The position numbers and the translations under genes are program-made. Below, piece after piece: positions 15,637-20,409 of a stretch of DNA of 20,409 nucleotides; the stretch's first letter is position 1, and each line of letters begins with the position of its first letter. The notes below the pieces were generated by a model. It did no database searches. It had not been told where the DNA came from and saw only the letters and a list, made by a program, of their open reading frames with translations. Origin of the DNA: Thermoprotei archaeon (GTDB lineage: Archaea > Thermoproteota > Nitrososphaeria > Geothermarchaeales > JDFR-13); NCBI GenBank assembly GCA_015661745.1, contig DQVL01000109.1, positions 1 through 20,409 on the forward strand. Direction: 5' to 3'.

Positions 15637-17622
15637 CTACTCTCTATCTATCGATTCAGAGAGATACTCCGATATGTCCTTAACCTCAACCTCTCCCTTA
15701 GACTCAGCTGACAACATAACTTTACAATATGGACATGCAGTACATATTACTTTAGCCCCAGTCTTAACAGCCTCCTCAAATCTTATACTGCTAATCCTAC
15801 GTCCCTTCTTAACCTCATAATACATCTGTCCACCTCCAGCTCCACAACAGAAGCTATTCTCTCTATTCCTCGGCATCTCAATCAGTGAATCCCCGACAAC
15901 AGACTTTACTACATCTCTAGGGTCGTCAAATACTCCATTCCATCTACCTAGGAAGCATGGATCATGAAACGTCACTTTTGTATCGCTTTTAACTGGTTTT
16001 AAACGCCCCTCTCTAACCAGTTTACTAAGGAGTTGACTATGATGGATTACATCAAGCTCTATACCATATTCACGATATTCATGTTTAAACACGTTATAGC
16101 CATGTGGACAGTTAACAACCAATTTTTTAAACCTATATCTCATGAGATTCTCCTTATTCATCTCAACAAGCTCTTTATACATCAACTCATCCCCAATCCT
16201 CCTAGCCGGCTCTCCACAACATACTTCATCAGGTAATATAGCTACATCTACACCGGCTTTCCTAAGTAATTTTAATGTGGAGATAGCTATACCCCTATTA
16301 TTTGGATCGAATGCCGTTTGACATCCTATCCAATAGGTATATTCATATTCCCTAGATTCATCTGCAATCTCAACACCCGATTCACTACTAATCTCCTCAA
16401 TAATCTTTACCCTATCCATAGGGTCATAACCCATCGGATTCCCATATCTCATCAAGTTATATGATACATTAAGGGCATCTTCAGGTACATCTTCACCCTT
16501 TGATATCAAACCCTTCCTAATATCCAATATAGACTCTACATGATGGATGTTCATTGGACATGCATCTACACATGCCCCACATGTTACACAGGACCAGAGG
16601 ACATCTGGATCTATATATTTAGGAACCAACTCTCCCTCAAAGTCTCCCCGGTGCATAACACTTCTTAGGTCTAGAATTAGATGCATTGGAGATAGTGGCT
16701 TACCACTCTCAGTTGCTGGACATACGTCAGTACATCGGGAACACTCTATACATGCATCTAAATCCATACGCTCCTTCCAACTCAAATCTTTAAGGGATAA
16801 AGCCCCTAGATAACCCTTCTCATCAACTATAGCCTCAGGATCTTTATACCCTTTAAAAGCCGATTTATGATAGGGTCTTCTAAATATATAGTTGAATATA
16901 CCTCCAAAGACCATATGCCCAAGTTTCGTATAAGGGATTAAAGCAGCTGAGGCTAGGGATATAAACATATGGAATAGCCAGAGACCCCTATATAAACTGG
17001 TGAGATCAAGGTTTAATGAAAGAAGTATATATGCAAGGGAGACACCTATAAAATCGAAGTATCCAATCCATCCAAGACGGTATGAAGCAGTGGCGATCGA
17101 GTCTAATAGAAAACCTGTAAACAATATTATGAGTAGTGTTATAATTAGTATATAGTCTGAAGGCCTATCCGGGAGATACCTACTTTTAAATCCTAGCCTC
17201 CTAATTAAGAGAGCCACTAAGCCGATAATCGCTATTAGACCTCCGATGTTCATAAATAATTTAAATATTAAATAGTTAGACCCTACTAGGAAACGGGTCC
17301 CTAAAAACTTCATTGTAATATCATATTCTAAAGCTCTTAAGATAGTCCCAATAAATAATATTATAAATCCATAGAAGACTAGGGCATGAGCTGAGCCAAC
17401 CGCCGGTTTCCTTAGAACCTTAAGTTGGGTGAGGCTACCCCCAATAAATTGTTTAAGGTCTAGGTTCAGAGATGATAAACTTGGAAAACCATCAAACCAT
17501 TTAATCATTCTTAGATATACTCCATATAGAAAAATAGCTATTGATATGACTGCGGAAATATAGACGATGAACTCTATATCCTTGACAAAAATAAAGTGTT
17601 CTATACCTATATCCTGAGCCAT
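15637..17622 (-). CDS. Membrane FeS/CCG oxidoreductase, EMO type (ETF:menaquinone oxidoreductase)
   Basis: Passes electrons from reduced ETF to membrane quinone. The 661 aa protein starts with a NarI-like membrane domain of about six helices (17-38, 79-98, 117-140, 157-176, 190-205, 213-240), with heme-ligand candidates His79, His218 and His236. Two 4Fe-4S sites follow: Cys291/294/297/301 and Cys345/348/351/355, each then Pro. Two complete CCG domains come last: Cys434, CCG 468-470, Cys505; and Cys556, CCG 592-594, Cys630. These are as in HdrB/HdrD, which bind non-cubane clusters. This architecture is that of the EMO proteins of fatty-acid oxidisers, and the position 38 bases after etfA supports it over a true heterodisulfide reductase. 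It contains no FAD domain, so it is not FixC/ETF-QO. Confidence 0.9.
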   Translation of the reverse strand: MAQDIGIEHFIFVKDIEFIVYISAVISIAIFLYGVYLRMIKWFDGFPSLSSLNLDLKQFIGGSLTQLKVLRKPAVGSAHALVFYGFIILFIGTILRALEYDITMKFLGTRFLVGSNYLIFKLFMNIGGLIAIIGLVALLIRRLGFKSRYLPDRPSDYILIITLLIILFTGFLLDSIATASYRLGWIGYFDFIGVSLAYILLSLNLDLTSLYRGLWLFHMFISLASAALIPYTKLGHMVFGGIFNYIFRRPYHKSAFKGYKDPEAIVDEKGYLGALSLKDLSWKERMDLDACIECSRCTDVCPATESGKPLSPMHLILDLRSVMHRGDFEGELVPKYIDPDVLWSCVTCGACVDACPMNIHHVESILDIRKGLISKGEDVPEDALNVSYNLMRYGNPMGYDPMDRVKIIEEISSESGVEIADESREYEYTYWIGCQTAFDPNNRGIAISTLKLLRKAGVDVAILPDEVCCGEPARRIGDELMYKELVEMNKENLMRYRFKKLVVNCPHGYNVFKHEYREYGIELDVIHHSQLLSKLVREGRLKPVKSDTKVTFHDPCFLGRWNGVFDDPRDVVKSVVGDSLIEMPRNRENSFCCGAGGGQMYYEVKKGRRISSIRFEEAVKTGAKVICTACPYCKVMLSAESKGEVEVKDISEYLSESIDRE

Positions 17623-17660
17623 AATAAATTAAAACCCTGGGGAATAGGAAAAAGGATAGT

Positions 17661-18542
17661 TTAAACGTCCAACCTTCTTTTTAGCTTGTCAATAAATATT
17701 GGTATAAATTTATATAGGTCAGCTACAACACCGTAGTCTGCATATTCAAAGATAGGTGCATTCTTATCTTTATTTACAGCAACTATAACTCTAGTATCAT
17801 TCGCAGCCATTATATGTTGTGGGGCACCGGATACTCCAATAGCAATATATAGTTTCCCCCTAACCTTCTTACCAGATATCCCTATCCATCTATCCTCGTC
17901 TAGCCAGTGATAGTCAGCAGCTATAGGCCTTGAGCATCCAACCTCACCACCCAAGATCTTAGCCAATTCAAAAGCTATATTAAGGTCATCCTTATCTCTA
18001 AAACCCCGTCCAACACCGACAACTACCTCTGCATTCTCTATATCAACCCCTCCAAAAGATTTCTCCTCGATAGATATTAGGCTGGGGGTAGGCTTTACAT
18101 CGTTATGAATAACCTCTGGGGTCCTCGATATAGATCCTTTAAACTTACCTGGAGCGATTGTTAAGGCAATGGGGGTGGCGACCCTATAGCTTACAATACC
18201 TCTACCCGACAATATATTTCTAACTATCTTCTTCTCCTCAACAATATAATCTATTATTTCGGTGGCTATAGGAATGCCTCTATACCCTGCATAATAGGAT
18301 AGAGCCTCTAAAGACTTCTTTGTATGGGGAGCGATGTATATGTCAAATCCATCTAACTCATCCCCCATCCTAACCAGTACATCAGATGATACATCATCTA
18401 CTCTGATAACCTTATCAAATCCATCGGGAATATCAAAATTTGAGACTGCATATAACGTTGACTCACTAAACCCAGCCTTCTCGAGAAAGCCATGGATATC
18501 AGGGATATACTTTGGATTATCTAATACAGCTAATACCTTCAT
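17661..18542 (-). CDS. etfA: Electron transfer flavoprotein, alpha subunit
   Basis: FAD-binding subunit of the soluble ETF heterodimer. The 293 aa protein has the alpha/beta N-terminal domain and the conserved C-terminal FAD domain: VGVGRGFRDKDDLNIAFELA near 175, GCSRPIAADYHWLDEDRWIG near 202, and IGVSGAPQHIMAANDT near 235 followed by VNKDKNAPIFEYADYGVVADL. In the QH motif the usual Gly-Met is replaced by Ala-Ala, a small deviation. Its ATG overlaps the TGA of etfB (ATGA), giving translational coupling. The next gene, the EMO-type oxidoreductase, follows after 38 bases. The gene order beta, alpha, oxidoreductase points to electrons from acyl-CoA dehydrogenases going to the quinone pool; an electron-bifurcating role is not indicated by anything seen. 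Confidence 0.94.
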   Translation of the reverse strand: MKVLAVLDNPKYIPDIHGFLEKAGFSESTLYAVSNFDIPDGFDKVIRVDDVSSDVLVRMGDELDGFDIYIAPHTKKSLEALSYYAGYRGIPIATEIIDYIVEEKKIVRNILSGRGIVSYRVATPIALTIAPGKFKGSISRTPEVIHNDVKPTPSLISIEEKSFGGVDIENAEVVVGVGRGFRDKDDLNIAFELAKILGGEVGCSRPIAADYHWLDEDRWIGISGKKVRGKLYIAIGVSGAPQHIMAANDTRVIVAVNKDKNAPIFEYADYGVVADLYKFIPIFIDKLKRRLDV

Positions 18543-19330
18543 ATCTTTAACACCCCCTCTTGAATAAGATGATCAATAAGTTTATCGGCGACATTCTCTA
18601 AAGACTCATCCTCTAAAAGAATATTCTTTCTCTTAATGGTTACAACCCTATAATCCTCATATCTACTGAATACAGGGGATAAATCTATATCAGATAGTTC
18701 AAGTCTATGAAGGGGCTTTCTAAATGCCCTACGAATCTGAATCAATGTAGGCAACTTGGGACTATTAATCTCTCCAGTAACACTTACAACGGATGGAAGC
18801 GGTATTTTGAGCCTCTCCAGCTTCTCATCAGCATCTCTCAAGACTTCGATATAACCATTTTTTAAGGACATCTCCTTAACATATGTTACGATATTATAAT
18901 TTAGTTTAGCAGCTAAATATGGAGCTACAGTGGATGATGTCATATCTGTAGAGGCTTCACCGGATAATATAAGCTTTGGAGACCCAAATTTCTTTATTAA
19001 CCTAGATAGAACTTCAGATGTAAACATCGGTTCAGAATAATGTATAGATTTATCCGCAACTACAAATGCCTCTTCACCACCCAATGCAAGGGCTTCCCTA
19101 ATAACATTTTCAAAATCCCTCATCTTACGATCCATTGGACCCCAGGTCAATAACGAATATATATATACTTTACCACCTGTAGATTCAGATATTTTAGATG
19201 CTTCATAAATTGCATTCCTGTCATATTCACTAAGTACTAATGGAATATTCTCAATGGATATCCTGCCATCTGCTTCGCTCCTTAAAACATTTACATCTAG
19301 TGCTGCCTTGACTATAACCCCAATATCCAT
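18539..19330 (-). CDS. etfB: Electron transfer flavoprotein, beta subunit
   Basis: Partner of etfA; 263 aa, the usual length. The N-terminus (MDIGVIVKAALDVNVL), EYDRNAIYEASKI near 35, LILSGEASTD near 115 (nucleotide-binding loop), VAPYLAAKLNYNIVTYVKEM near 129 and the signature PLPSVVSVTGEINSPKLPTLIQIRRA near 173 identify it. It is the first gene of the etfB-etfA-oxidoreductase unit. Unlike many genes in the window it has a leader: a TATA box at 19375-19388 places transcription start near 19350, and a strong Shine-Dalgarno GGAGGG (19338-19343) lies 7 bases before the ATG. This suggests higher or differently controlled translation. The class V aminotransferase upstream ends 63 bases before, so it is probably a separate transcript. 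Confidence 0.94.
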   Translation of the reverse strand: MDIGVIVKAALDVNVLRSEADGRISIENIPLVLSEYDRNAIYEASKISESTGGKVYIYSLLTWGPMDRKMRDFENVIREALALGGEEAFVVADKSIHYSEPMFTSEVLSRLIKKFGSPKLILSGEASTDMTSSTVAPYLAAKLNYNIVTYVKEMSLKNGYIEVLRDADEKLERLKIPLPSVVSVTGEINSPKLPTLIQIRRAFRKPLHRLELSDIDLSPVFSRYEDYRVVTIKRKNILLEDESLENVADKLIDHLIQEGVLKI

Positions 19331-19337
19331 TTCATAT

Positions 19338-19343
19338 CCCTCC
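19338..19343 (-). promoter_or_regulatory. Shine-Dalgarno of etfB
   Basis: GGAGGG, 7 bases before the etfB ATG; the best ribosome binding site seen in the window, fixing the start at 19330. Confidence 0.7.
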
Positions 19344-19374
19344 TACAGGGTTTAATACCTTATCAACCAATTTA

Positions 19375-19388
19375 ATATTATATATAAA
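19375..19388 (-). promoter_or_regulatory. TATA box of the etfB-etfA-oxidoreductase unit
   Basis: TTTATATATAATAT on the minus strand, in the 63-base gap before etfB. Initiation about 27 bases downstream would leave a leader of about 20-25 bases carrying the Shine-Dalgarno. Confidence 0.5.
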
Positions 19389-19393
19389 TTAAT

Positions 19394-20409
19394 CTATTGT
19401 TCCGATGAATTAGATAGATACTCTATAACTCCGCTAATAACAGGCTCCACAAATCTATAGTTTGCTGTATACCCCATATGCCCTATTCTAATACCATTAT
19501 AACCAGCGAATTTTGATGTACCAATTAAAATATTATATTTTTTTATAAGGTAATCCACGATATCATCAGCATCGACATCATTCAACTTAAATACAGAAAC
19601 CGTTGGACTCCTAGAAGATGGCTCTGGATACCCCTCTAACCCAAATTCTTCTAGACGGCGGTATACATATCTGGATATATCCCAATGTCTACGCTCAACT
19701 TTATCCAGACCCTCATCCAAAACATTTTCAGCAGCTTTTATAAAAGATAGTATTACATGTGTGGGGAGAGAGGTTGGATATGGATGAAATGGCCATATCT
19801 CCCTATATTCATACCATACCTTCAAATCGTTTAAGAATGCCTTATATTTTTTCCTCTCCCTAAGTTTATCGGCAATCTCTTCAGATATATAAACTGGGGT
19901 TATACCGTTCAATGCCCCCAAAGCCTTACTTGAATACCCTATACATATATCGATCCCTCTACGAATTACATCGATCTTCAATGCACCATAACTTGATACA
20001 GAATCCACAATCAATACCGCTCTATCCTTAACTATATTAGATATACCATCTAAATCCTCTAATATACCTTGTGATGTCTCACTATGTACAACTACAACAG
20101 CTTCAATATCAACTGCATCCATCAACAACCCTACCTCATCAAGATCCACTCTATGACCAGGGGATTGTGGGACTACATGGTGGACGCTTAAACCATATCT
20201 TAAGGCGATATCCTTGAACCTCCTCACGAAGAATCCATCGTTAATAAATAAAATATTAGATTCTTTATCGAATAGGCTATTTAGAATAACCTCCATAGTG
20301 AAGGATGCTGGAATAGGAAATGGAATTACATAACCCGATTCAGCTCCAAACAGTTTAAGTGAGTATTCATAGAATACATTATATATCTTAAGCCACCGAC
20401 TCCCATAAT
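19394..20409 (-). CDS. Class V aminotransferase (alanine-glyoxylate/serine-pyruvate type), 5' end outside window
   Basis: PLP-dependent aminotransferase. The frame runs past the Met at 20296 to the window edge, reading YGSRWLKIYNVFYEYSL then KLFGAESGYVIPFPIPASF before MEVILNSL, which is family sequence. The true start is therefore beyond 20409 and about 30-40 residues are missing. Visible are VVVHSETSQGIL (substrate loop), LIVDSVSSYGALKIDV with the PLP-nitrogen Asp, and CIGYSSKALGALNGITPVYIS with the Schiff-base Lys (codon near 19925). A C-terminal domain follows with SPTVSVFKL and IRIGHMGYTANY. The segment PIPASFTMEV replaces the usual glycine-rich GSGTxAME phosphate loop. The amino donor and acceptor are unknown. 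It lies upstream of etfB on the same strand but is separated from it by a promoter. Confidence 0.88.
   Translation of the reverse strand, partial: YGSRWLKIYNVFYEYSLKLFGAESGYVIPFPIPASFTMEVILNSLFDKESNILFINDGFFVRRFKDIALRYGLSVHHVVPQSPGHRVDLDEVGLLMDAVDIEAVVVVHSETSQGILEDLDGISNIVKDRAVLIVDSVSSYGALKIDVIRRGIDICIGYSSKALGALNGITPVYISEEIADKLRERKKYKAFLNDLKVWYEYREIWPFHPYPTSLPTHVILSFIKAAENVLDEGLDKVERRHWDISRYVYRRLEEFGLEGYPEPSSRSPTVSVFKLNDVDADDIVDYLIKKYNILIGTSKFAGYNGIRIGHMGYTANYRFVEPVISGVIEYLSNSSEQ

Noticed and set aside
15637..17622. Reading the FeS protein as part of an sHdr sulfur-oxidation/lipoate-binding (LbpA) system because lipoate genes are close
   Set aside because: The membrane domain and etfBA linkage fit EMO; no hdrA/B1/C1 genes are present, and the lipoyl protein is a short E2-like domain, not the GcvH-like LbpA.
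20294..20296. ATG as start of the class V aminotransferase
   Set aside because: The frame remains open to the window edge and encodes family-like sequence, so the Met is internal.

Overview
The window looks like chromosomal DNA of an AT-rich archaeon, most likely a thermophile of the Thermoproteota (TACK) group. The evidence is a zinc-finger-free archaeal type IA topoisomerase, heavy use of ATA (Ile) and AGA/AGG (Arg) codons, TATA boxes about 27-28 bases before several start codons (leaderless transcripts), and small genes packed on both strands. The assignment is an inference: no rRNA, tRNA, mobile element, CRISPR array or phage gene is visible. No gene-free stretch exceeds about 160 bases.

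Left part (1-5.5 kb): the 3' part of an acyl-CoA synthetase gene faces an AidB-like acyl-CoA dehydrogenase. Then come topA and an aldo/keto reductase, whose stop codons overlap.

Middle part (5.6-9.6 kb) has a metal, heme and redox theme. It holds an IsdG-type heme monooxygenase candidate and a P1B metal ATPase with a CPS motif instead of CPC. The ATPase is divergent from a NikR-type nickel regulator with a complete nickel-ligand motif. A Bcp-type peroxiredoxin and a small five-helix membrane protein with two pairs of heme-ligand-like histidines follow.

Next (9.6-15.6 kb) come a radical SAM protein of unknown role and a minus-strand gene string: penicillin-acylase-family hydrolase, small membrane protein, stand-alone lipoyl domain, lipoyl synthase and lipoate ligase/octanoyltransferase. 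The last three could form a self-contained lipoylation module. Lipoyl synthase has no AUG, GUG, UUG or CUG start that would keep its essential N-terminal cysteines. An AUA overlapping the stop codon of the preceding gene is the best candidate start.

Right part (15.6-20.4 kb): etfB, etfA and a membrane-bound FeS/CCG-domain protein of the ETF:(methyl)menaquinone oxidoreductase (EMO) type lie on one strand. They are preceded by the 3' part of a class V aminotransferase gene cut by the window edge. With the acyl-CoA synthetase and dehydrogenase they outline an acyl-CoA oxidation route: activation of the fatty acid, dehydrogenation, electrons to ETF, then to the membrane quinone pool.
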